From the NCBI GenBank assembly GCA_902702965.1, contig CACRXP010000419.1:300621-364620 (forward strand): a stretch of 64,000 nt of DNA, read 5' to 3'. The position numbers and the translations under genes are program-made. Source of the stretch: Spirometra erinaceieuropaei (lineage: Eukaryota > Platyhelminthes > Cestoda > Diphyllobothriidea > Diphyllobothriidae). Below are positions 22,199 to 34,700 of the stretch, one piece after another (position 1 is the stretch's first letter; each line of letters begins with the position of its first letter). The notes beneath the pieces are model-generated. The model had not been told where the DNA came from and ran no database searches. It worked only from the letters and a program-made list of their open reading frames with translations.

Positions 22199-24969
22199 AG
22201 AAACGTGGCTTACTGAAGATATCGCAGATTCAGAAATATCACTTAGGGGCTATCAGCAATTCAGGAGAGATAGACCAAGCCGAGGAGGAGGAGTCATAAT
22301 TTATGTCACATGCAGGCTAAGCGCTATGGCTGATGTACATAGACCGGTACGGTATGTGGAACTGCTAAGCGTTACCATATCTACTAAGAATGCCCGATCA
22401 TTGCCGCTTTCGTTGGTGTACCGTTCACCTAACCATACTTCTGACCAAGATCTCATGCTCATATCCGAACTGTACTAAGCTAGCGAGAAGAAAGATGTCC
22501 TTATCGTTGGGGATTTTAACGCTCCTGGCATTGATTGGGTAACGTGGACTGCACAAGGGCCGCAAGACAGCTTTAATCACAAACTACTACAATGGGCAAC
22601 GGACAAACTTCTCTGCCAGAATGTTACCTTTGGAACATGGGTCAGGGAAGGACAGCAGTCGAACTGCCTTGATCTTATTTTTACCCGAGAGGAGGGAAAT
22701 GTGTTAGACCTGCAGGACCGACAGCCATTAGTGTCAAGCGACCACATCACGCTCTACTTCGAGTACTCACTGTCTTCTAAACCCGTCCAACCCGAGAGGT
22801 GGGAGAGAAACATTTGGAAAGGGGACTATTCTCTCATGAGGAGGGAAGCGGCAGCTATATCATGGGGGACTGAACTGCATGGTCGAGCAAACGACAACTG
22901 GAATACTTTCTGTTCCTTACTGAAAGAGGTTGTTTATTCCAATTGTCCTCTCAGAAGGAAGACAATCACAAACCGCCCAAAATGGATAAACCCGGACTTG
23001 AAGGTCTCTTTCAGAAAAAGGAATCGTCTGTGGAGGCGTTACAGACTAACTGGCTCCGAAGAACACTTACAGGGATGTAAGCGGCAATGAAACGTTTGTA
23101 AAAGTGAGGCCTCAAAGATGCGAAAGAAGTTTGAACTGAACATACTCTGAAATTCGTTGGAGCATCCGAAAATTCTATATGGTTATATACGAAGTATTAA
23201 AAGGACTCAGGAGCTGATCCCTGCCCTTAGGTCTGCAGATGGAAAGTGGAGATTGATGACTAGGTTAAAGCGTCCCTCCTTTCCGACTTCTTTCAGTCCG
23301 TCTTCACCGGAGAACCTAGTTCTATATTTGCCCATCCATCCATTCGCCAAGCAACCTCTCCTCCCAGTACCCTTACACCTCCTATCCCCTCCCTACCCTC
23401 CTTAGCCGAGGAACCACTCTTTTCATCTACCATAGTTAGGGTCGAGTTACTCCGGCTGAAACCTGCCAAATCGCCTGGCCCAGATAGAATTCCCGCCCTA
23501 GCACGTCGTGAACTTGCTAATGAACTGTGTATACCCTTATCCGCAATATTTCAAAAGTCATTTGAAGACGGCGAGCTACCGGAAGAATGGAAGTGCGCAC
23601 TCATTACTCCGATCCATAAAGGAGGCTCAAGACTTGACTGCGGAAATTATCGTCCTGTCAGTCTTACTTGCATCGCGTGTAAAATAATGGAACGCATTAT
23701 CAAAGGACACTTGATGAAATACCTGGAACAGAACAAAATATTGTGTGATGCCCAACAGGGCTTTCGTCCAGGGCGCTCCTGCCTAACGAGTGTTCTTTAC
23801 TCGCACGAGATATGGACACGAGCTACCGATAAGTGTTTTCCAGTAGATGTTATATTTTTTGACTTCAAGAAGGCCTTTGATTGTGTCCCAACCAGGATTC
23901 TTTTACAGAAAATCTGGGATGTAGGAATTCAAGGAAGAACGTTTAAGTGGATCAGGAGTTTTCTGTCCTCCAGACTACAAAGAGTCGTCTTTGGAAATTC
24001 TACCTCGGAATGGGTACAGGTGGAAAGTGGTGTCCCACAGGGTTCTGTCTTAGGCCCAGTACTCTTCTTGATTTATGTTAATGACTGTATCAGCGAAGTG
24101 AATTGCGAGGGTCTCATGTTCGCGGATGACATAAAAATATGGAGTGAAATCAAATGCGATGATGACGCAGAGAAGTTGCAGTCGAACATCAACAAACTGT
24201 TTGCTTGGTCGAACAGATGGCTTTTGAAGTTTAACGTGTCCAAATGCGTGGTTTTGCACCTGAACACCGGTCGCAATGCCTCTCCCAAACACCAGCACTA
24301 TATTGACGGGACGAGGTTAGAAACTGTGGAAAGACACCGAGATCTGGGTGTATGGACGACCACAAATCTATCGCCATCAGAACACTGCAGAAAGATGGTC
24401 CAGAAGGCTACTAGTACTCTACACTGGATCAGACGTGCATTTAAAATATTTCCTCCCGAACTTTTCGAAAGACTCTTTGGTGTCTTTGTAAGACCTCATC
24501 TAGAGTATGGAATGCCAGCAGCTTCACCATGGATGAGGAAGGATATCGACTTACTCGAACAGGTGCAAGGCAGATAGACAAAGATGGTCGACGGTCTAAA
24601 GCATTTGTCTTATCAGGAGAGGCTGAATTTTCTTGGCCCATTCCCTCTCTCTTATAGACAAATAAACTGCAGTCTACTCTGGACGTTCCGGATAGTCCGC
24701 GGCCAGGGTTGCTCATTAAGAGCAGAGGACTTCTTTGAGTTCGCCCGTACAAACCAACTACGCGGCCATGCATACAAAGTCAGGAACGAGCGCACGCGTT
24801 TAGACCGACGAAAATTTTCATTCAGCCAGCGGGTTGTCAGGCCGTGGAACTCGCTTCCAAGCGAGGTGGTGACGGCTGACACAGTTTGTGTGTTTAAAAG
24901 AAAACTTGCTCGTCTAGTTTTTGACAGAAATCGGCTTGTACAGCATGACTATGCACAGCCAGTTTTGTA
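22199..24969 (+). pseudogene. LINE ORF2 (family A) with full RT domain and a few breaks
   Basis: Endonuclease remnants (GDFNAPGIDW, SSDHITLYFEY), then an almost intact RT: PAKSPGPDRIPA, CDAQQGFRPGRSC, FFDFKKAFDCVPTRILLQK, SGVPQGSVLGPVLFLIYVND, LMFADDIKIW with the catalytic aspartates, WLLKFNVSKC, RDLGVW and FVRPHLEYGMP. A C-terminal domain (LRGHAYKVRNERTRLDRRKF, VVRPWNSLPSEVV) follows. Breaks: TAA 22476-22478, TGA 23088-23090, TGA 23148-23150, a one-base loss near 23245 and TAG 24575-24577. The stretch from about 23250 to 24574 is open. Confidence 0.85.
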
Positions 24970-25116
24970 AAATCTGTCATTTACAATCTTCCGCACTAAT
25001 CTACAGTGACCCTATGCAGTACCTTATGATTACGATTGAACTGTGATCCAGTCACATTTTGAATTCCTGCAATTTTATTTTATTTTTGAGTATGAATCTG
25101 CGAAAGCACTGTACAT

Positions 25117-25160
25117 AAATAGGGTCATCAAGGGCTCTGCCTGTAACCCTTCAATATATA
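25117..25160 (+). other. 3'-terminal hairpin and tail of family A copy 2
   Basis: AAATAGGGTCATCAAGGGCT followed by CTGCCTGTAACCC can pair as AATAGG with CCTGT (one G-U pair), or as GGGT with ACCC. A TATACATATACATATAC tail follows. The position and flanking bases match the hairpins at 9526 and 25290. Confidence 0.55.
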
Positions 25161-25239
25161 CATATACATATACAAGTTCCCTCAAATATGTTCTTTGAAA
25201 CAATGCTACTCAAATGAATCAAGCAATTTTTAATAGCGA

Positions 25240-25345
25240 ATCTTTTCACTGTTCGTGTACAGTTATTTCTAACGAGCTGACATGTAATCAATAGGGTTTT
25301 CAAAGGCTTTGCCTATTATCCTTACCAAATAAACTGAAACTGAGA
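25240..25345 (+). mobile_element. Isolated 3' tail of a CR1-like LINE
   Basis: Contains AATAGG-loop-CCTATT (25290-25317) and then AATAAACTGAA, the same 3' end as the minus-strand copy at 9505-9557. No coding part is attached. It sits within 150 nt of the end of family A copy 2. Confidence 0.6.
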
Positions 25346-27054
25346 TTAGATAACCGTGTTTCAACGGTAGTGAATCCGGCTCTGTCACAAGCTTAGTGGC
25401 ACATGTTTGAATATTTTTAAGGGTGCTGATGTTTTTAGCGGTTCATTTTCTCCAGGCTTAGATAGAAAAAGCCAGCTGTGAACTCAGACGTTCGAAAGAA
25501 TTTAGCAAAGCAGTCTTCATCAAAAGGAGGTTGGCAGTTTTACAGTAAAAAGACAAAGCGTAAAGCGCAAAATAATTGGAGTGTTATCGGCTTAGGAGCA
25601 GGACAAACTATGGGTAGCTACAAGGTAGGTGCAGAAGCGAGTACCAGCGACGACATAATAATTCTATCGGGGCCACCAATAAAGGCAGACCTGATTTTCA
25701 TTTTAGACCATCGAAGCGAGGATAGAATTATCGCCTGCCATAGTTAATAGCGTCGCAGAATCCTTTTTATTTACATCTGTAATTGTAAATGACGAGTGTT
25801 GTGTTATACTTAGAGGTAACATAAATATGTCGCTCAGTATACCGTTGCCACTATGTTCTGTCAACTGTCTTGAGTGTTCTACGGTGTGTTTAGTTGAATG
25901 GGAATACAAAACTTTGAGAGAGGTAAAATTAGGAAACGTCATGGCACGAGTTTGAAGTCAAAACTACGCCAATGGAACTCTCGGGCCTTTACTTGACAGC
26001 GTAAATGAAAGTAAACCAAAGAAAACACTTGATCGCCTGAGCAGTAAAGTCCGTCACGATATAACCGAATATGACACACCGAAAAGGAAGGACTGTGGAA
26101 ATCAATAGAGAGGCCGGAAGATTCGCTATAGTTAAAAAATTCTGAATCGCTTGCAACAATGAAGTGATGAATCGCGTCTTGACCTCAACATTAACAACTG
26201 TCAAACTGACCGATTACAATCTAACTACAGGGTGCCGTTGAGATTTTAATCTCACTACTTTTTAGTAAGCCTTATGCGTGCTGCTGAGCGGAAGAAAATA
26301 GAATCCGTCCAGCATTTTTTACCAAGAGAGTTTTAACCCCGCAACACCGACATTTGCCTTACCAAGAACGTTGCCGGCTTACAAGCCTTGATCCGTTGTG
26401 GTTTCGTAGATTATAAAAGGGACTATTTTTTTAATATTTTAGTATGTATATAATCGTACCTTTAACCCACTTATTTTTTTATGACATCTTGTCCACCCCC
26501 GACGTAACAGTCACCGTGAGGTGCTTTTAGTTCTTCCTCTGACACATGCCGTTAAATATCGTCGGGTCTTTTATTTTAATGCAATTTCTATCTGGAATAA
26601 ACTACCATGATTAAGAGAACTATCACTCGATATTTGCATTCAGAAAAAACTCCCACAAATTTTGGGTGCTGAGTCCACTGACCGACTTTACCGTAGCGAT
26701 GGCGTTTGCGGTCTCTGATCACTATGGCCGGTTTCACCAGGGACAATTTCTTTAGCCAACAGAGACAGCTGTTCTTATGCGCTTCAGTTTGGACCAGCCT
26801 TAATTTCATGAAAAGAATTGGCGACTGATAATATCCGATAGAGTGCTACCCCTCCCCTTCTTGACTATCGGCATTTTATGGGCAGCAGTTGTTTTCTCCT
26901 GAAGCCTCCAAACTTTAAAAGCCACTATAAACTTTATTTTTCTTCCTTTTTGACAGGAGTTTTTATTTCACCGCTGGCCGGATTTATGTTTAACGCTTCC
27001 CTGATAATGCCGGTTTAAAGGCATTACGTACAATTCATACTAATACTTTATAGA
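25346..27054. other. Unannotated sequence
   Basis: Only short open frames; AT-rich around 26400-26600. I recognise no gene or repeat. Confidence 0.35.
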
Positions 27055-27660
27055 ATGTCACCAACTGGAGAACGTCAACGAGTCAAGAGACCTCGGTTTG
27101 TGGATGATGTCAAATCTCAACCCATCTCACTGCGCCAAGGCATCAAAGATGGCTATGGGAATTCTTGGCGTGATAAGTAGATCCTTCCTTAATTTTGACG
27201 AAGAACTTTTCGGCCAAGTATTTGGAACATTTGTTTGGCCAATGTTGGAAAACTGCGTTCAAGCATAGTGTCCCTGGACGAAACAAAATTATACCCTATT
27301 AGAGAATGCACAACGAAGAACAACCAAACTTGTCGGTGGATTATGTTGTTTACTTTATGATAGGCGCCTGGAAAAGCCAAAAATATTTCCTTTCTCATAC
27401 GGAGAGGCATATAATCATGGCCTTTAGAATCGTCAGAAAGCTAAACTGTGCTCTTCAGTTTGATGATTCCTTCGGACTGGAGCAAACGATCAATGTTTAA
27501 TGCTAACAATACAAATTGAAGATGAAGTATGCCAAACTTATAGCGCAGGCCAAATTCTTCTCCGGCCCGCTGGTTCAAGGATGGAACTGATTGCCGAACT
27601 CTGTTATCTTGGTGGAAAACGTTGAGACCTTCAAAAAAGACTTCATAAACTTATGCTTGA
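27055..27660 (+). pseudogene. Decayed RT C-terminal fragment of a CR1-like LINE
   Basis: Plus-strand translation across several stops matches the post-palm part of family A: ESRDLGLWMMSNLNPS, FGQVFGTFVWPMLEN, then a PWNELP-like block and ETFKKDFINL. There are many stops and frameshifts, so this is an old copy. Confidence 0.65.
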
Positions 27661-28790
27661 CGGTCAAACATTTATTCGATATTAATGACTTGACTAACTG
27701 CGGACAACGGAAGGACACGGACGTTGAGCTCATCACAGAGTTAAAGCAAGTCAGCCCTAGGAAACACGTAATAATAATTGGAGATTTTAATTCTCCGGAC
27801 ATCGATTTGGAATCGATGTACTGCACGAGATTGGAAAAATCGTTCGAACAGATGCTACTCCAGTTAATTACTGACGATTTCCTTAGTCAATTTGTTACGA
27901 TGAATACCCGATACCCAAGTGGACAGCAGTCAGGCTGTTCGGACCACATCATTACCAGGCATGAAAACTGTGTCCTTGGACTGACTTCTAGCACGCCCCT
28001 GGGCCGAGGTGATCACTCCGTTCTTGTTTGGGAGTACAGTCCTTTTTCTGTACCTCAGATTCGAACCGAAAGGGAGAGAAATGTATGGAAAGGGAATTAT
28101 TCCAAAGTGAAACAACCGCCGACTGAGATAGAATGGAACCCCAGGCATGTATCTGACCCAAACGCTGCCTGAATTTTCTTTAAGGACGTGATGTGGTTCT
28201 TGGTAGAAAACAGTTACCTACTCAAAGGGAAATCGTAGGTCTCCCGAACAGATTGGGTGACATCAGATATAAAAAGAAATCTTGAAAGAAAAAAGAGACT
28301 GTGGAAGATGTGTGACACATGTCAACAGTCCGAACATATCTCGGAATTTAATGAACAGCCATATAGGTGCCGCAGTCTCCTGAGAAGAGAAAAAGCGGCA
28401 TTTAAGCCAAAAATAGTCAAAGATATATTGAAAAATTCAAAAAGTTCATCTCGTACGTGAATAGGGCAAAGCGTAATCGGAACTCCATTCATTGTTCCAA
28501 ATTTATTAAGGAAATAAGGTTACCGATAACTCAGATAAGACGAAGCTCTTATCCGACTTCATGTCTGTGCATACCGAGGAGTCGCCTTTTGATAAGAAAG
28601 TACACTGGCAAACTGCCCCATCTGGGAATACAATTAACACAGTGAAATTCACAACGGACGCAGTAAGGAATACTCTGAGACAGCTTTAGCTCACTAAATC
28701 GCCTGGCCCGGATAGTATGTCCGCAAAAGTCCTCTATGAACTCGCAGACAAACCGATGCATCGTCCCCTTTCAAGTCAACTGTTGTTCGA
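27661..28790 (+). pseudogene. Decayed LINE endonuclease, linker and RT start
   Basis: Endonuclease blocks (KHVIIIGDFNSPDIDLESM, SGQQSGCSDHIITRHENC, LGRGDHSVLVWEYSPF, RERNVWKGNY) are followed by a linker (TSDIKRNLERKKRLWKM) and KSPGPDSMSAKVLYELADK, the RT entry motif. It sits directly after the 3' coding end of another copy, so two fragments lie head to tail. Confidence 0.7.
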
Positions 28791-29249
28791 TCGAACTGGA
28801 CGTCAGCGTCTTGACCGTCATTTTCTCTGGTCGGTTTGGCAAATACAAGAGTTCTTTTTTATCATCGGTTTACTCACTTTGCTCAGTGCTACTGCCTGTC
28901 TTCCGTTGAATGAGGTTCAAAAGACGATGGGATTTCAAAATTACTTTACTCTGCCTGGCCGTTCAAACACTCCAGTTTTTCTACAGCTTTGACTGGAAGA
29001 ACTCACAACATTAACCCGATTGCTGCTATGAGTAGTGATGAGTCTCGAGATATCTGACAGGGCAAACGTAGCTGAGCATTTTTAGCAGTTATTTCAGCAC
29101 GGCTTCACAAGGGAAGCGGATTTCATCGCACCTGAATGTAGAAGCCTGCAGGCATCGATTATCGAGGTGAAATTATTTTTAAGGAACTGGAAATCTCGAA
29201 GGAACGCAAATCGTCTCGCCTGGACGTGATTCAAGTAAAGCAGATCCGC
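28791..29249. other. Unannotated sequence
   Basis: Probably the decayed continuation of the LINE fragment. A 91-codon frame at 28717-28992 starts inside the RT remnant, and its tail has no recognisable homology. Confidence 0.3.
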
Positions 29250-29624
29250 AACTTTCAGACGGAGACTTTAATACCCTGGTCAGACGTCTGACCACGATCC
29301 CCTACGTCTAAAAGAACTGTACGGTATCGGGGAGAATAAACATATCTTGGGGAAAAGCTGTCAAGGAGAGAGCCTTGTGCAGACAGCTGGACGTTTGCAG
29401 ATCGCTGCTTAGGACGAATTTCAGACTCAATTCCCTGGCTTGAAACGAGAAGAGTCATAATTTAATCCGTTTCTTGGAGGGTTCGGGTGGAACCTTCCTC
29501 TTTGTACCGCGGAAAATAACTTCGCGAACAAATGGTTTCGAGAAAAGTATAACTTTCGAGTTGGTGCGCTCGACATCCAAAAAACGCGTTTGCAGCTTGC
29601 ATTTTAATTTCACGCGACGTTGTC
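29250..29624 (-). repeat. Dispersed repeat, copy 2
   Basis: Reverse-complement partner of 10562-10870. On the minus strand it reads AACGTCGCGTG, then GCACCAACTCGAAAG, a TTCGCG block and an ATTTTCCGCGG-type block, in the same order as copy 1. Confidence 0.55.
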
Positions 29625-31603
29625 AACCCTAGAATGCCGACTAAGATCAAAATAATTAGAGAACTGATGATTCGACGAGCCTGCCTTGTCACCTTGATTA
29701 GCATAAGTTTACCAGACAGTGCAGTATATTAAAGCATAACAATCACTATTTTCGAATCCTTAACTAAAACGCTGCATGCCCAGTGCCCGAAAAAGAAAAA
29801 CCGAACTGCTCTAATGTTTTCAGTAATATTTTGGTAACATCGATTCGTGATTTAGTGGCCAAGTCCGTTCGCCGCTAGTCCTGTTGAGCTGAGGTAGGCA
29901 CACTAAACCCACCTCACAGCGTACTTCCTGGTTTTAAGTACACAACTGAGTCCTATAAACTTACGTTAACCTTGCTCCTGATTGCTGCGTGAGATTGCAT
30001 TTTTTTATAAACCTGCAATGTATGCCTTTTTGTATGCAAGTTTATTAGACGCAGAAGAGTTTTTTAGCCATAACGTCTCCCTCCACTTTTAAAAGCAGAT
30101 TTGAGAAGCATAAAATCGGTATGAAACCCGCTTGAGCGTCTTTATTACGAGACTAACCCGCGGGACGAAATAGAATGTGCAGTGTATGAATGAGTTTAAA
30201 GTCTCAGCAGTCGTTACACGACCGAGACTACCGCCGAAAATCAGATAGGAGCCAAACGCATCTCCAAAAAATAGACGTAGGTCTAAACTTCCAAAACAAT
30301 ATTGCTTTAAAAAGCAAAAAATTGGTAAAATGAGCAAAACGAGGATGTTGCAATTACAAGTCCTATGGTTACTGCCACATCAATCGAGGCAGAAATACCA
30401 CTGCACACAAAAACAAGATTAACCTGAGCAAACAATTGCTGTCAGGGGCTGCAGGCATGAAACGATGGCGCGAGAGGAGCAGCGAGAGACAACACAATCG
30501 GACGTGGGCTGAAGTCATTCTGGATACGGCGTGGGATGCCCGAAAATTGAGGGTTGGTGGTCAGTATTCATCATCATGGATAATCTCCACCACTTGGTAT
30601 AAAAGAATATTCCATCTGAATACGTAACTTGTAGGTTCATTACCGCAGTGTACATGTCTACACAGCATAAAGTGGGCATCGCTCGGTTTGTAAAGCACAC
30701 GTACTTCGACACTAACATGAAGGTCTATTTACTGATTGTGTGAAATTGTAGACTGAAATAACTGGAGAGCAGGTAATGGCTAAACGACTGGGCGATAAAG
30801 ATTTTGAAATTCCGACGTCTTGGAGTCATCAGTAAGCTAGCTTTCGAGTTCGCCCCTGCAATACTGTCTTATATTAGTGTTGACCAAAAAATAGGGACAG
30901 GCGGACGAGCGGTATATTCGGCTCCTTCGGTTTCTACAAAAGTTTTGAATCAGACATTTGGGAGAAGTTGGAGTGAATGTAAGATTTTCGTCGCATCGCA
31001 GTCGGGCATTTTCACAATAATTAACAGTAACTGATTTAGCGGAAGTACAATGTTCCGGTCTCCTAAAATGTTTTTTGTACTTTAAGGGCAAGGCCACTAC
31101 AGGGCACGAGCGAGGGACGGACGTAGGATCAAGGGTTATGCAGGAAGGGCATGGCGATAGCTTGAACTCAGATGGTTCAGCCGATTGGAAGATTCGGTCT
31201 AAAAGTCCTTGCATGTCAGAGTGGGTGGGATCAGGGTGAAAAGGCATGCGGAAGATGGGCTAAGCAGCACGGATGACAAAAAGATATAAGTTTATTCGAG
31301 TATACAAAAATAGAAAACTAATGAACTGGGCTACGAAAAACGAAAAATACAATGAAACGACTTATCGGGAGGGGTCGGAGGTTATTTGTCCGCATGTGGC
31401 TTCGGAAGCATAGTTCCTGTAACTGAAACAAAAGAGGAATACCTCTAGCGTGAAAGTTTATTAAAACACTCAAGGCCGGGTCCCTGGTCAGATCTCCGGC
31501 TGTTACACTGTGCTTTAAAAAACTATAGTCAAAAGGCGCCTAATGAGGACTTCCTTCGTCCTTGCACCGGATTGGCTAGTGTTAGGCGGCCTGCTTGTCC
31601 AAA
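29625..31603. other. Unannotated sequence upstream of the ARFGEF3-like gene
   Basis: No coding homology seen. The promoter and any non-coding 5' exon of the ARFGEF3-like gene probably lie here, but I see no clear core promoter. Minus-strand frames at 30837-31247 and others have no recognisable domain. Confidence 0.35.
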
Positions 31604-31706
31604 ATGTCTTTACATGCGTCTATAAAGCCGGCGTTGGAAACAATAAAGACTCACTGTGCCTCAGAAAAATGGCAGTTTTTGCTTCTTTCCACAATCGAAA
31701 CACTCG
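31604..31706 (+). CDS. ARFGEF3: ARFGEF3-like exon 1
   Basis: Starts at ATG 31604 (MSLHASIKPALETIKTHC) and ends at CTCG|GTTTGT. The end matches the ALETLG segment of the vertebrate N-terminus. The frame is open somewhat upstream and an AG occurs at 31626-31627, so the true start could differ. Confidence 0.6.
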
Positions 31707-34700
31707 GTTTGTCTTGTATTCTTATGGTTACCTCCGTAACAGGCATTCTGGAGAGTGAAACAGAAGTTGGAAAGCTGCCGACCTATAAAGTGCGCGAAAA
31801 AATTTTGGCATCGCTGCAAATGGCACTCGAATCATCAAACCCGAAATTAAATCAGGATGCGCTCGACGGATTTGAGGTTTTGTTCTGTCTTTTTAGAGTG
31901 GTTTTAGGCGTTCTTAAATTGCGACGAACTCTACGATGAGCGGGACACACCTACGGAGGAGACTCACTTAACTTTTCAGTTTATCGGAGCTGTTTGGCCC
32001 TGTAATGTTTTCAGTGAAAGCTTGCAAGCTAACTTGTTAAAGGTACAGACTGTCGATTAACTTATACGCCTTAGCTTCTCTTAAAACTTGGTTTATCCCA
32101 ACGTGATTGCCTGAATATGCGGTCGATGTTGTCGATAATTCAGGTTGGTCACCAGTCCTACTTCTTTTCTTGTGCATTGTCTTCGTCCTTCATCTTCCAC
32201 ATTAATTTCACGCGAATCTCGCTAATATTCCATTATTTTATGACCCATATTGCCAACCGCTTGTTATATATGGGCTAGGAATTAGTTTCTAAAACGCGAG
32301 TCTGACTGTTTTTCGGTTGGCTTTATCAGCCTCAGAATCCGTGCTACTGGTTCCGACATTCCACAAGGAAACCTTGAAACACCTTCAGCATATATTTGGA
32401 AAGTATATCCTTTTTATTTTGGTAGACTTACATCGAGTCTAAAATACACACATGGACCGTTCCCTAATTTTGCTGTCTCTTGCAAGAGCCCATGGGCTGC
32501 ACCTGTCTAAAAAAACAATCTGTGTTAATTTATGCGTTCCTTTTTTAGATCTGCATCGATACGTTTATCAAGTTCAACTCGGGCCACGGCAAAGATGCAG
32601 TCGCCGCTGCACGAACCACCCTCACCCAGGTTCTTGAGGCGTTCGTTTTAAAGAAAAGGGGACTTTCACCTAAAGAGGCACGTACTCTTTCTATACTCGC
32701 ATCATTTTTCTCACGTTTTTAGTTTGCATCTTTCAGTGCGAAATAAGCAAATATACACTTGGGTATTTGAACGAATTCCCTTTGTCTACAACTCTGTGCA
32801 GTCTTTTATTGTTCATTTATAAGTATGACCTTTCTGTAACTTAGTAAGGTATCTGGATGCACTTCACCTGGCAATACAGCCACAGATTGCGGTCAGAGAT
32901 TTCAGGAAATGTTGACATTCACTTTCAATGAATTCGCCGTCCCTCATTCAGGATGTTTTGCGCTGCATTTCAGCCTCATCTCAGATGTTGGTCTATCAGT
33001 TTATTTGGTCAGTGTTAGACTCAGATGACATTTTTACCCGTTGCCAGATCAGTAAGTCAGGTCTCACGCCAAGGGGAAAAGATTCGAAATTTTAAGGGGT
33101 GCACGATTTAGTAAAATCCAGCAGTTGAGAAAATCAGGTCTCTTTGGAATCACCGCATCATGGAGCGTATCATCCCTGGCATCATCAGGTTTTGCGCCTG
33201 AATGTTAAAGACCGAGGACAAAATACTTTCATGTGATTTCGGTCCTTAGTCCTGTAGTAGTCACTGATTAATAACTCTCAAGCTTCTAGGTTTCTTCATT
33301 GGCAACTTATGCGGTACTTACTACCCACACAGACCAGCTGCTGGGCTATTGTATATACTCTTTGGGTTGTGTTCTATGTTGATTTTTTCCTCTGTTAGCT
33401 CCCTCCTCAGAGTGTGCAGCTCGTCTTCGCCTCTCCACCACAACCGGACTCTCCAATTTCCGAGCTCGAGCTTCAAGTTCTGGGGGTCCTAAAATACCTG
33501 ACAGACCAACTTCTACCTGAAAACATTACCAGTCACAATCGAGCGGCACTCCCCCTCTATCTGGAAGCTATTCGTACGGTTGTTTCACTTCTACCCATCT
33601 CCATCGTTGGACAACGGGCCTTCTTAAATATCCTCTGGTGAGCCACATCAAAAGTTTATTTCTCTAACCCAAAGTAAATTGCCCAGTCTCTAGGAGGCGG
33701 GCAGCTTGTGCGATTCGCGCAACAAACTAGTAATCAGAATGGACCCCGCTCAGGGAAACACCTCAAAAGTAATTAAGTCACTTGGATTCAAGTAATAATT
33801 TTCAAGTAAAATATGGATGTTTATGCGAACATTCACAGTAGGGAGTCTGGATGATGATCTGACTTATTTTTTTATTTTTTTTCAGTAGATTCTCACCCTG
33901 ACAGTAAATTGTATTAAGTGCGTTCAAGACCAAAAATATGCCTTTGTCACTTTGAGGAGGAAGTGTTTTAGTCGCTCTAAAATTTGAAATCCACATTTAC
34001 TGACTGATACATTGTAAAATAATATTGTCTCTCCTCTGCGTACCTGAGGTTTTCATTGCAAACTCCAACGGAACAGTTACTCAGAATTTAAGTTGGCTTA
34101 TTTCGGAGACCACAAGCATGGTTGCGGTAGTTGTAAAAAGAGACACCCTACTCGAATTCAGGAATTCGACGGCTCAGTTGCTTCTCGCAGCAAATTTGTT
34201 TATTTGTTAGATTTCGCATTCAACAGTTGATGTGAAAGTAAAAACCGAGCGATAGGGAAAAAAGTTATTCTCTGCGGTAGAAAAGAAGGCAGGATAGGAG
34301 GTTTTGAAGCACTATCGAATTGCTACAAGGGTGCCGGATTTACGAGGTGATCCATGCGAGGTTTAACCCCCAACATGTATAACGCCTTTGAACTAGACAG
34401 TGGCCAGGCTATGCAAGCTCGACTGGACACTCGGATGACCTGCATTTAGTGGACTGGGTAGCACCGGTTTCGTGGTTTGGGTATTTAAAAGTTTATTTTC
34501 CGGCCTTTGGTGCCAATTGGACACGCACCCGGTAGCCCTGGTCGTGTGCTGCAAACGGTGCTTCCATCCACAGATAAGGTTCTTTATTCGAATCGTCCGC
34601 CTGATAATTATCGCATTAAAAAAAACTATCATCAAGTTCCCGACCTGGGTGTCAGAGACTGAGACCAAAATGCTTTTATTTGTCTCTAGGTATAAGGGCG

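Larger units (their letters stand above)
22198..25160 (+). mobile_element. CR1-like LINE family A, copy 2 (5'-truncated)
   Basis: Begins abruptly inside the endonuclease (TETWLTEDIADSEIS), directly after the ATCT tail of the family-B element. It runs through RT and the C-terminal domain to a 3' UTR ending in an ATATAC-type microsatellite. It is highly similar to copy 1 at 12.59-13.99 kb and supplies the RT region lost there. Confidence 0.85.

Noticed and set aside
32403..32548. Possible U12-type AT-AC intron starting ATATCCTTT
   Set aside because: The following exon begins after a normal TTTTTTAG acceptor, and no AC end or U12 branch site fits. Kept only as a note under the phase conflict.
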